30,475 bases of DNA, taken from positions 1 to 30,475 of the forward strand of contig CAJUPJ010000039.1 of NCBI GenBank assembly GCA_910588655.1, given 5' to 3'. The position numbers were made by a program, and so were the translations under genes. This DNA comes from an uncultured Lachnospiraceae bacterium (GTDB lineage: Bacteria > Bacillota > Clostridia > Lachnospirales > Lachnospiraceae). Below the pieces are notes generated by a model. The model had not been told where the DNA came from, did no database searches, and was given only the letters and a program-made list of their open reading frames with translations. How positions within the stretch are numbered: the stretch's first letter is position 1; each line of letters begins with the position of its first letter. Positions 16,497-22,974 of the stretch are shown here, one piece after another.

Positions 16497-16937
16497 ATGG
16501 GAGAAAAAATAGAAATAACAGAAGAACGTTTATCTTCTGAAGAATATACAGATTTTTTGAAAAGGACGGATTTAGGTTCACAGTATCCAAAAGAACGCTT
16601 TACAGAAAGAATATCCCAGCTTGTAAATAATGTTCCAATAAGCCTTGTTGCAAGAAATAAGAAAGGTTTGGCTGTTGGTGTTTTATTTGGGTTAACAGAT
16701 TATGCATATTGGCTCTTTGTCACAGATTTGGGAGTTGACAGGGATTATGAGAACCAGGGGATTGGCAGGCAGCTTATGAAGGCGGCACATGATGTGGCGG
16801 GTGGTGAAAGAGATATAGCCATATATCTTGTAGCCAATGAAAATGCCATTTCATTTTATGAAAAACCAGGCATGAAAAAGGCAGATGATGTTATGCAATA
16901 TAACAAGATAGAATGGACTTCATTTACAGTACAGTAA
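16497..16937 (+). CDS. GNAT-family N-acetyltransferase
   Basis: A 146-residue single-domain acyltransferase. The acetyl-CoA pyrophosphate loop (motif A) is seen in VDRDYENQGIGRQLMKAA at about residues 82-99, and the family's C-terminal FYEK.GM block appears as FYEKPGMKKADD, with Pro where Leu is usual. The fold is complete, but the acceptor (amino group of a small molecule, peptide or protein) cannot be inferred. AGAGGGAAG lies about seven bases before the start codon. It stands downstream of a predicted promoter and upstream of the toxin locus, without an obvious partner. Confidence 0.85.
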   Translation: MGEKIEITEERLSSEEYTDFLKRTDLGSQYPKERFTERISQLVNNVPISLVARNKKGLAVGVLFGLTDYAYWLFVTDLGVDRDYENQGIGRQLMKAAHDVAGGERDIAIYLVANENAISFYEKPGMKKADDVMQYNKIEWTSFTVQ

Positions 16938-16984
16938 CAAACCTGGTGCTTTGGTACAATATAAAAATATAAATTATGTAATAA

Positions 16985-17013
16985 TTGCCATACGTCATGA
17001 AATATGGCATATT
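16985..17013 (+). promoter_or_regulatory. Possible promoter of the type I toxin mRNA
   Basis: TTGCCA (16985-16990) and CATATT (17008-17013) are 17 bases apart, which would give a 5' leader of about 95 bases containing the alternative Shine-Dalgarno pairings. The -10 is imperfect. Confidence 0.4.
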
Positions 17014-17063
17014 ACTGGTATGAGAGACCATAGAGCTAAGGCGGCAGCCCTTCAAGTGTTTTG

Positions 17064-17104
17064 GGAGGGATGGAAAAGCCCTCCAGACCACAAGGAAAGG
17101 AGGG
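17064..17104 (+). promoter_or_regulatory. Toxin leader with competing Shine-Dalgarno pairings
   Basis: CCCTCC at 17079-17084 can pair with GGAGGG at 17064-17069 or with an identical GGAGGG at 17099-17104, which is the toxin's own Shine-Dalgarno. The two hairpins exclude each other. The first leaves the ribosome site open, the second hides it. Metastable leaders of this type are known in type I toxin mRNAs. Confidence 0.6.
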
Positions 17105-17112
17105 TGATAACA

Positions 17113-17250
17113 ATGTATATTACATACCAGGATTTAATCCAGACTGGAATATTTATTGTTGCCCTTATAGGATTGTGTTACACAATCTTTAAGGGAAAGA
17201 AACAGCCGCCACTACCACCAATAGTGACGGCTGTTATTTATAGCAGTTGA
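17113..17250 (+). CDS. Small hydrophobic holin-like toxin of a type I toxin-antitoxin system
   Basis: A 45-residue peptide with one membrane helix (about residues 8-26: LIQTGIFIVALIGLCYTIF), then a basic KGKK turn and a proline-rich tail. This matches the pattern of the BsrG/TxpA-like 'putative holin-like toxin' family, in which MxxTYxDLxQ starts the peptide. Such toxins insert into the membrane and stop growth when the antisense RNA is lost. AAAGGAGGGTGAT is an unusually strong Shine-Dalgarno five to six bases before ATG. A longer reading from 16951 has no ribosome site and is not credible. The 3' part overlaps a convergently transcribed antisense RNA. The locus lies between unrelated genes, which is usual for chromosomal copies. 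Confidence 0.8.
   Translation: MYITYQDLIQTGIFIVALIGLCYTIFKGKKQPPLPPIVTAVIYSS
17195..17235 (-). terminator. Intrinsic terminator of the antisense RNA
   Basis: A stem of about 14 bp with one mismatch and a 7-base loop, followed on the minus strand by TTTCTTT. It lies inside the toxin reading frame, so it doubles as the Pro-rich tail of the toxin. Confidence 0.75.
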
Positions 17251-17298
17251 AACTGTTTAAAGGGGGTAACCGCTTCTGTGGTTTCCCTCTCTAGTGTA
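17195..17298 (-). ncRNA. Predicted antisense RNA antitoxin
   Basis: A minus-strand promoter (TTGCAC 17327-17332, 17-base spacer, TATATT 17304-17309) predicts a start near 17297. The transcript would run back over the toxin's 3' end and stop at a strong intrinsic terminator: ACAGCCG.CACTA pairs with TAGTG.CGGCTGT (17201-17235), followed on the minus strand by TTTCTTT. The roughly 100-base RNA is complementary to the toxin coding end and 3' region, the standard layout of TxpA/RatA- and BsrG/SR4-type systems. It also contains a hairpin at about 17268-17293 (AACCGC..GTGGTT). Confidence 0.7.
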
Positions 17299-17303
17299 TA
17301 TTC

Positions 17304-17332
17304 AATATAACATATATTATGCAGCAGTGCAA
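17304..17332 (-). promoter_or_regulatory. Predicted promoter of the antisense antitoxin RNA
   Basis: Read on the minus strand: TTGCAC, 17 bases, TATATT. Spacing and both boxes are good, and it sits where the antitoxin promoter is expected. Confidence 0.65.
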
Positions 17333-17393
17333 GAAAAATTAGAAAATATACACTTCCGTTTCATAAAAATATAGTAGACAGCTTTGTAACCTT

Positions 17394-17421
17394 TTGTTAT
17401 ACTTGTCTTTGTATCTATATT
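17394..17421 (+). promoter_or_regulatory. Predicted promoter of the methyltransferase-hslO operon
   Basis: TTGTTA (17394-17399) and TATATT (17416-17421) are 16 bases apart, about 50 bases before the ATG at 17472. Confidence 0.45.
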
Positions 17422-17471
17422 TTTAATAAACACAAGACTAGTATGGGCCGCCCAGGCAGAGGCAGGATATA

Positions 17472-18236
17472 ATGGAAGATAATAACAATAATGGCATATA
17501 TACAGGTTTTGCTTATGTATATGACAAATTTATGGATAACATCCCATATAATGAGTGGCATAGTTATATACATATGCTTCTTAAAGAATATGGCATAATT
17601 AATGGAATTGTAGCTGAACTTGCATGTGGCACAGGCACTATGACGTCAATGCTTGCGGCAGATGGTTATGACATGATAGGCATTGATATATCGTATGACA
17701 TGCTTGGCATTGCACGGGGCAAATGTCCTGGAAATGTACTTTTATTACAACAGGATATAAGGGAGCTTGATTTATATGGTTCAGCGGCAGCAATGGTTTG
17801 TGTATGTGATGGCATGAATTATATGGATTGTGCAGACAGTCTGTACAAGGTATTTTGCAAGGTAAATACATTCCTTGATTATGGCGGCATATTTATATTT
17901 GACCTTAAAACAAGATATTTTTATGAAAATGTCCTGGGCAGCAGGATAATTGCAGAAAACAGGGAAGATGCAAGCCTTATATGGGAAAATGAATTCGATA
18001 ATGAAACAGGGCAAAATGAATACCTGGTTACAATTTACAGCCTTTGTGATGAAGAAAGTGGTTTATTTGAAAGATATGAAGAACTTCATATGCAGAAAGC
18101 GTATTCCATAGAGGAAATTAAGGGGCTTGCAGAAAAGGCAGGTCTGGAAACAGCAGCAGTTTATAATGCATTTACAAAGGAAGAGCCAAAGGAAGACAGT
18201 GAAAGAGTTTATTTTATATTAAAAAAGTATGAATAG
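17472..18236 (+). CDS. Class I SAM-dependent methyltransferase
   Basis: A 254-residue cytosolic protein with a Rossmann-type methyltransferase fold. Motif I is VAELACGTGTMTSMLA (about residues 44-59), followed by GIDISYDMLGIARGK with the acidic residue that contacts the SAM ribose, and LLLQQDIRELDL as the motif after beta-4. The C-terminal half is beta-rich with an F..RYEELHMQ segment common in small-molecule methyltransferases of this group. The substrate is unknown. AGAGGCAGGATATA precedes the start. It lies 50 bases upstream of hslO on the same strand and may share its transcript. Confidence 0.88.
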   Translation: MEDNNNNGIYTGFAYVYDKFMDNIPYNEWHSYIHMLLKEYGIINGIVAELACGTGTMTSMLAADGYDMIGIDISYDMLGIARGKCPGNVLLLQQDIRELDLYGSAAAMVCVCDGMNYMDCADSLYKVFCKVNTFLDYGGIFIFDLKTRYFYENVLGSRIIAENREDASLIWENEFDNETGQNEYLVTIYSLCDEESGLFERYEELHMQKAYSIEEIKGLAEKAGLETAAVYNAFTKEEPKEDSERVYFILKKYE

Positions 18237-18269
18237 AGTTTATATTTGCATAAATAAAGTTTATATTTG
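18237..18269 (+). repeat. Two 12-base direct repeats ahead of hslO
   Basis: AGTTTATATTTG occurs exactly at 18237-18248 and 18258-18269, 21 bases apart, in the short gap between the methyltransferase and hslO. The second copy abuts the Shine-Dalgarno GGAGG (18269-18273). It could be an operator or a duplication; no known motif is recognised. Confidence 0.6.
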
Positions 18270-18286
18270 GAGGATGATTTCAGGTT

Positions 18287-19159
18287 ATGGGAAGTGATTA
18301 TATTGCCAGGGCAACGGCAGCAAACCACCAGTTGCGTGCATTTGCAATTACAAGCAGGAATATTACAGAAGAGGCAAGGCGCATACACAATACAAGCCCT
18401 GTTGTAACAGCAGCATTAGGAAGGCTTTTGTCAGCAGGCAGCATGATGGGAAGCATGATGAAAGGTGAAAAGGATGTACTTACATTACAAATAGAATGTG
18501 GAGGCCCTATAGGGGGCATGGTAGTAACATCAGGTTCTGATGGCTGTGTAAAAGGTTATGCCAATCATCCGGATATAATGCTTCCGCCAAACCCGCAGGG
18601 AAAGCTTGATGTTTCTGGCGCACTAGGGCCAGGTTTTTTAAATGTAATCAGGGATACAGGGTTAAAAGAACCATATAACGGGCAGGTGCACCTTGTTTCA
18701 GGGGAAATTGCCGAGGATTTGACATATTATTATGCTACATCTGAACAAGTACCTTCAACAGTGGGTCTTGGTGTGTTAATGGATATGGATAATACTGTCA
18801 GGCAGGCAGGGGGATTTATAATACAGGTTATGCCAGATGCAGAAGATGGTGTTATAGACAGGCTTGAGGAGTCCATAAACAATATCAAATCTGTGACAGA
18901 TATGCTGGAAAGCGGCATGATGCCTGAAGATATCCTCAGGTATATTATAAAAGAAGACAGTGTGGAAATCCTGGAGAAAATACCAGTAAAGTACTGCTGT
19001 AACTGTTCAAAGGACAGGTTTTACAGGGCAATTGCAAGCCTTGGGCAGAAAGATTTACAGGAAATTGCAAGGGATGGAAGTCCAGTTGAAGTAAACTGCC
19101 AGTTCTGCGGCTCACATTATGTTTTTGGTACAGAGGAAATAAATGGACTAATTAGATGA
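18287..19159 (+). CDS. hslO: Hsp33 redox-regulated holdase chaperone
   Basis: A 290-residue cytosolic chaperone, full length for the family. The N-terminal domain carries the typical start DYIARATAANHQLRAFA, and the conserved GGPIGGMVVTS and GYANHP segments follow. The redox switch is intact: Cys238 and Cys240 (CNC) with Cys271 and Cys274 (CQFC) bind Zn2+ when reduced and form disulfides under oxidative heat stress, activating the holdase. An additional Cys237 is adjacent. The Shine-Dalgarno GGAGG is 13 bases from the ATG, rather far, but no alternative start in frame fits. The stop overlaps or lies next to the start of the autolysin gene, so the two are probably co-transcribed. Confidence 0.96.
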   Translation: MGSDYIARATAANHQLRAFAITSRNITEEARRIHNTSPVVTAALGRLLSAGSMMGSMMKGEKDVLTLQIECGGPIGGMVVTSGSDGCVKGYANHPDIMLPPNPQGKLDVSGALGPGFLNVIRDTGLKEPYNGQVHLVSGEIAEDLTYYYATSEQVPSTVGLGVLMDMDNTVRQAGGFIIQVMPDAEDGVIDRLEESINNIKSVTDMLESGMMPEDILRYIIKEDSVEILEKIPVKYCCNCSKDRFYRAIASLGQKDLQEIARDGSPVEVNCQFCGSHYVFGTEEINGLIR

Positions 19160-19170
19160 GGAGTGGTCAG

Positions 19171-21504
19171 ATGCCAAAAAGATACAAAAAAATAGTATGT
19201 ATATGTATTATTTCTGCATTAATGCTTGTTTTTGCAGGCAAGTTTAACACTACAAGAATTGTACATGCAGAAGCAGTAGGTGTTGTTAAGGTAAGCGGGT
19301 ATTTAAACGTAAGAAAAGGCCCTGGAACGTCATATGCACTTTTAAAATCAGGCGGGACAAATGTTACATTGTCTAATGGCCAGAAAGTGTCAATTATTGC
19401 AAAAGCAGGTGACTGGTACCAGGCAAGTTTTAAACTTAATGGAAAGAACCTGAAAGGATATGTGCTTGGTTCATATATTAAAGTACAGGGCGGGACTGCT
19501 TGCACATCTGTAAAGGCTTCAGTTGCTGTTAAAAGTTTAAAGCTTAAAACCAAAACTTCGGATAAAAGTGCCAATGTAAAATCAGGTCTTAAAGATATTT
19601 CCATTAACAAAGACAGTAATGTACTGGTACTGGATGATGTTAATCCAGGAGACCAGAAATGGTATTACATATCATGCCAGTATTCTGGAAAGACATATAA
19701 AGGGTATGTAAAGCCAGAAAGCCTTAAGATTTCATATGGGAACGGCATACCAGGCATATGGGATGGAAGTGTTAAATTCCCGCTTTATAAAGAAGCAGGT
19801 AAAAACACAGTAGTAGAAAATGCAGGCAGGAAAGTAAGCATAGGTGTAAATAAACAGTTTACAATATTAAATGAAAAGACTGTTGCTGGAACAAGGTATT
19901 TTTATATAAAGGCAAGTGCAGGCAAGGCTGTTGTACGTGGTTATCTTCCAGCAGATGCCGCCAGATTCCAGATAGTACAGGCAAAAGGAAGTACTGCAAA
20001 AGAAACAGAAGAGCCAGATAAAACAAAAGAACCAGAAGCTACAAAAAAACCAGAAGCTACAAAGAAACCAGACAGTACAAAAGAACCAGCGGACACAAAA
20101 GAACCTGTCAGCACAAAAGAGCCAGCAGGTACAAGTGCTCCAGCAGATACAAAAGAACCTGGTGCTACACAGACACCATCAGATACAAAAGAACCAGCGG
20201 AAACTGCTGTACCAACACAGAAACCAGAACCGCTGGACGATGCAGAATTTAAGAAGAAGCTGAAAGAAGAGGGCTTTCCAGATGATTATATAAACCCTCT
20301 TATGGAATTACATGCCAAGTATCCATACTGGGAGTTTAAGGCATTTAAAACAGGGCTTAAATGGGGTACTGTAATAAAAAAAGAGTCTGCTGTTGGCGTT
20401 AATTTGTTAAGCAATAATAAATCATATGCCTGGAAGTCAACAGCAGACGGGGCATATGACTGGACAAAAGACAAATATATACCATTCGATGGCAGTACAT
20501 GGGTAACAGCTTCTGTAAAAGCTGTTAAATACTATATGGACCCAAGGAATTTTTTAGATGAAAGAGGGATTTTCCAGTTTGAAAACCTGGAATACCAGAG
20601 CAGCACGCAGACACAGGATGGTGTTGAGAAAATATTAAATAATACCCCTATGTACAATGCAAAGTTTTCATATCCAGATTCTTTAGGCAATTCTGTTGAA
20701 ATAAAGTATTCAAAAGCCTTTATTAAAGCAGCAGAGTCATCAAAAGTCAGCCCTTACCATCTTGCATCACGTGTTAAACAGGAGGTTGTGTTAAGCAATA
20801 CGCTTATGAGCAGCTCTGTTTCAGGCAATGTTTCAGGATATGAGGGTATTTATAATTTTTACAATATTGGCGCATATAACAGTACAGAGGCAGGCGGGGC
20901 AATTGCCAATGGCTTAAAATGGGCAAGTTCAGGCACTACTTATAACCGTCCCTGGAAAGACCGCTACAAGTCAATAACAGGCGGTGCTGAATATATTGGC
21001 AAGAATTATATTAATGTAGGGCAGAATACACTTTATCTCCAGAAATTCAATGTTACATCAAAGAACCGGTATGAGCACCAGTATATGTCAAATGTTGAAG
21101 CCCCTAACAGTGAAGCAACTAAGACTGTTTCAGCATATGGCGTGATTGAGCAGGATATGCCAGTCACATTTTCAATACCCGTGTATGAGGAAATGCCAGA
21201 AGAACCATGTGAAGTACCATCAGGGGGCAAAAACCCTAATAATTATTTAAAGACATTATATGTTAAAAACCATCCATTTACTTCAAATTTTGTACTGGGT
21301 GATGATGGCAGCAAAAAATATAAGCTTGTTGTAGACAAAAGCGTTGAAAGCATAAAAATATGTGCAACAAAGGTTAGTTCACATGCAACACTTACAGGTA
21401 CAGGAACTAAAACACTGTCAGATGGTACTACAACATTTACAGTTAAAGTTACTTCTGAAAGTGGTGAGGCAAGAAAATACACAATAGAGGTAACAAGACA
21501 GTAG
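19171..21504 (+). CDS. Exported autolysin: SH3 domains, Lys/Thr/Pro linker, GH73-like glucosaminidase, cadherin-like domain
   Basis: A 777-residue secreted protein. A signal peptide (about 1-35) is followed by an SH3b domain (GYLNVRKGPGTSYALL), further SH3-like repeats to about residue 270, and a low-complexity linker of TKEP/TKKPE units (about 275-355). The catalytic domain (about 365-650) resembles LytD-like endo-beta-N-acetylglucosaminidases; SPYHLASRVKQEV carries the expected catalytic glutamate, and YNFYNIGAYNS is a family block. The C-terminal part (about 690-777) is a cadherin-like beta-sandwich (PF12733 type) ending in ARKYTIEVTRQ. It should cleave peptidoglycan glycan strands at the cell surface. 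ATG 19171 is preferred because GAGGAG lies seven bases before it; ATG 19156 overlaps the hslO stop by four bases and is an alternative. Confidence 0.87.
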   Translation: MPKRYKKIVCICIISALMLVFAGKFNTTRIVHAEAVGVVKVSGYLNVRKGPGTSYALLKSGGTNVTLSNGQKVSIIAKAGDWYQASFKLNGKNLKGYVLGSYIKVQGGTACTSVKASVAVKSLKLKTKTSDKSANVKSGLKDISINKDSNVLVLDDVNPGDQKWYYISCQYSGKTYKGYVKPESLKISYGNGIPGIWDGSVKFPLYKEAGKNTVVENAGRKVSIGVNKQFTILNEKTVAGTRYFYIKASAGKAVVRGYLPADAARFQIVQAKGSTAKETEEPDKTKEPEATKKPEATKKPDSTKEPADTKEPVSTKEPAGTSAPADTKEPGATQTPSDTKEPAETAVPTQKPEPLDDAEFKKKLKEEGFPDDYINPLMELHAKYPYWEFKAFKTGLKWGTVIKKESAVGVNLLSNNKSYAWKSTADGAYDWTKDKYIPFDGSTWVTASVKAVKYYMDPRNFLDERGIFQFENLEYQSSTQTQDGVEKILNNTPMYNAKFSYPDSLGNSVEIKYSKAFIKAAESSKVSPYHLASRVKQEVVLSNTLMSSSVSGNVSGYEGIYNFYNIGAYNSTEAGGAIANGLKWASSGTTYNRPWKDRYKSITGGAEYIGKNYINVGQNTLYLQKFNVTSKNRYEHQYMSNVEAPNSEATKTVSAYGVIEQDMPVTFSIPVYEEMPEEPCEVPSGGKNPNNYLKTLYVKNHPFTSNFVLGDDGSKKYKLVVDKSVESIKICATKVSSHATLTGTGTKTLSDGTTTFTVKVTSESGEARKYTIEVTRQ
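20010..20235 (+). repeat. Degenerate repeats encoding the TKEP-rich linker
   Basis: About a dozen imperfect copies of a unit reading ACAAAAGAACCAG or similar encode TKEPA, TKKPE and TKEPV. This is a flexible, cell-wall-spanning linker within the autolysin, and such tracts vary in copy number between strains in other bacteria. Confidence 0.75.
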
Positions 21505-21544
21505 CCAGAATTTAATTGTATGGCGGAACAAGGATTGGAGAATA

Positions 21545-22906
21545 ATGGCAGGCATGTGTTTTTTAAAGAAGCGGGCATTATATATTATAACGTTATTTAT
21601 ATTTATTATGGCAGCCTGTTTAATAAGCAGCAGGGATGTACAGGCTTCAAGCGCTGCTGTTAATGTTACAGTTAATAACAACAATGTGGTGAAAGGTGAT
21701 ACAGTATATGTTATTATAACTATAACTTCCAGTGATGAAATTGGAGGTTTTAAAGGATATTTCAGTTATGATAACAGTGTCCTTAAATATGTTACAGGAG
21801 GCAGTGTTGCAAGTGGCAATGATAATGAATTCCTTGTATCAGATACGGACAGGGAAGATGGAAGCTACAGGCTGAAATATTCAATAAAATTTACTGCAAG
21901 GGCAGCCGGGAGCACTACAATTATGTTAAAAAGCCCTTATGCAGTATACGGATATGGTGATAATGCAGAGGAAATGTCAGTTTCATACAGCCCGTTAAAT
22001 ATTGTTGTAAGCCCTAAAAAGGAAAAGCCGGCAGAAGTTACCAGAAAGCCGGCAAATACAAAAAAACCAGCAAACACAAAAAAGCCGGCAAATACAAACC
22101 AGCCAGCGCATACAGAAGAACCGCAGGTTTCACCTTCACCTGCTGTATATAATAATTCTGGTTCTGCCAGGCTCCGGTCATTAAATATAAAAGATGTAAC
22201 ACTTTCACCAGAATTTTCACCAGATATTTATAAATACAGCACTATTATATATACAGACAGCACAAGCCTTGATATTTCCTATGAAACAGAAGACATGGAT
22301 GCAGATGTTACAATAAAGGGCAACGGAGGGCTGTCAGAAGGCAAAAACACTATAAAAATCATTGTAAGAAATTCTATTGGAAAGAAAGCTGTATATAAGT
22401 TATCAGTAAAAGTAAAGCATGAAGAAGTACAGGCCAGTGGCAATATAAGCACTTCTTTAAGGGATGGCAGTGTTGTATTAAGAACAAATGATGAGTATAC
22501 AGTTGTGGAGCTTAAGGACAGGGAATTAATACCTGAAGGTTTTGGTGAAACAGAAATGAAGATGGATGGCAATGTAATTAAAGTTTATTCATCTGAAAGT
22601 GACACAGAACATAAATTTGTGCTTATATATTGTAAAAGGGGAGATAATAAACCAGAGTTTTATCTTTATGACAAAGAAGAACAGGCATTTATGCCATATA
22701 CCAAGGTACAGTCATGGTACAGGGGCATTAATGGCAATGCTGTTGTGGCAGAAGAGCCAGAAGCTGATGTAGAGAAACAGAGGCTTATATATATACTTGC
22801 AATAGCAGTAATAGTATGCCTTCTGTTAGTAATAATTATTATATCTGTATATATGCACTTTAAAGGCATGGATAAAGATGATTTATCAGATATATTAAAT
22901 AAATAA
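21545..22906 (+). CDS. Membrane-anchored cohesin-like surface protein with cadherin-like domain
   Basis: A 453-residue exported protein. A signal peptide (about 1-34) is followed by a cohesin-like beta-sandwich (about 36-158: VNVTVNNNNVVKGDTVYV, IGGFKGYFSYDNSVLKYV), a KPANTK repeat linker (about 165-195), and a cadherin-like beta-sandwich (about 210-300: LRSLNIKDVTLSPEFSPD). A charged region comes next, then a C-terminal membrane helix (about 415-440) with a short cytosolic tail. Cohesins bind dockerins in cellulosomes; no dockerin is seen in this window, so protein binding is only a possibility. Its second domain is related to the C-terminal domain of the autolysin 40 bases upstream, so the pair probably acts together at the wall. 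TTGGAGAATA precedes the ATG. Confidence 0.82.
   Translation: MAGMCFLKKRALYIITLFIFIMAACLISSRDVQASSAAVNVTVNNNNVVKGDTVYVIITITSSDEIGGFKGYFSYDNSVLKYVTGGSVASGNDNEFLVSDTDREDGSYRLKYSIKFTARAAGSTTIMLKSPYAVYGYGDNAEEMSVSYSPLNIVVSPKKEKPAEVTRKPANTKKPANTKKPANTNQPAHTEEPQVSPSPAVYNNSGSARLRSLNIKDVTLSPEFSPDIYKYSTIIYTDSTSLDISYETEDMDADVTIKGNGGLSEGKNTIKIIVRNSIGKKAVYKLSVKVKHEEVQASGNISTSLRDGSVVLRTNDEYTVVELKDRELIPEGFGETEMKMDGNVIKVYSSESDTEHKFVLIYCKRGDNKPEFYLYDKEEQAFMPYTKVQSWYRGINGNAVVAEEPEADVEKQRLIYILAIAVIVCLLLVIIIISVYMHFKGMDKDDLSDILNK
22045..22116 (+). repeat. 18-base tandem repeats encoding KPANTK
   Basis: Three near-identical units (KPANTK, KPANTK, KPANTN) plus a diverged QPAHTE copy. The third-base differences (CCGGCA versus CCAGCA) show the units are not brand new. 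Confidence 0.8.
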
Positions 22907-22917
22907 GCAATTAATTT

Positions 22918-22934
22918 TGCCACTTTAAGTGGCA
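22918..22934. other. Small perfect palindrome before clpC
   Basis: TGCCACTTTAAGTGGCA is a 17-base palindrome between the surface-protein stop and clpC, with no following T run. It could be a weak attenuator or an operator. It does not resemble the heptad direct repeat of CtsR. Confidence 0.5.
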
Positions 22935-22974
22935 TATTGGTTAAAATGGCAGTAGAATGGAGGACTAAAACGTT

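Noticed and set aside
16951..17250. A 99-codon version of the toxin gene starting upstream
   Set aside because: The extension runs through the structured leader and has no ribosome site; the strong Shine-Dalgarno sits before ATG 17113.
22060..22116. CRISPR-like short repeats
   Set aside because: The repeats are in-frame 18-base codon repeats of a protein linker without spacers; the same holds for the tract at 20010-20235.
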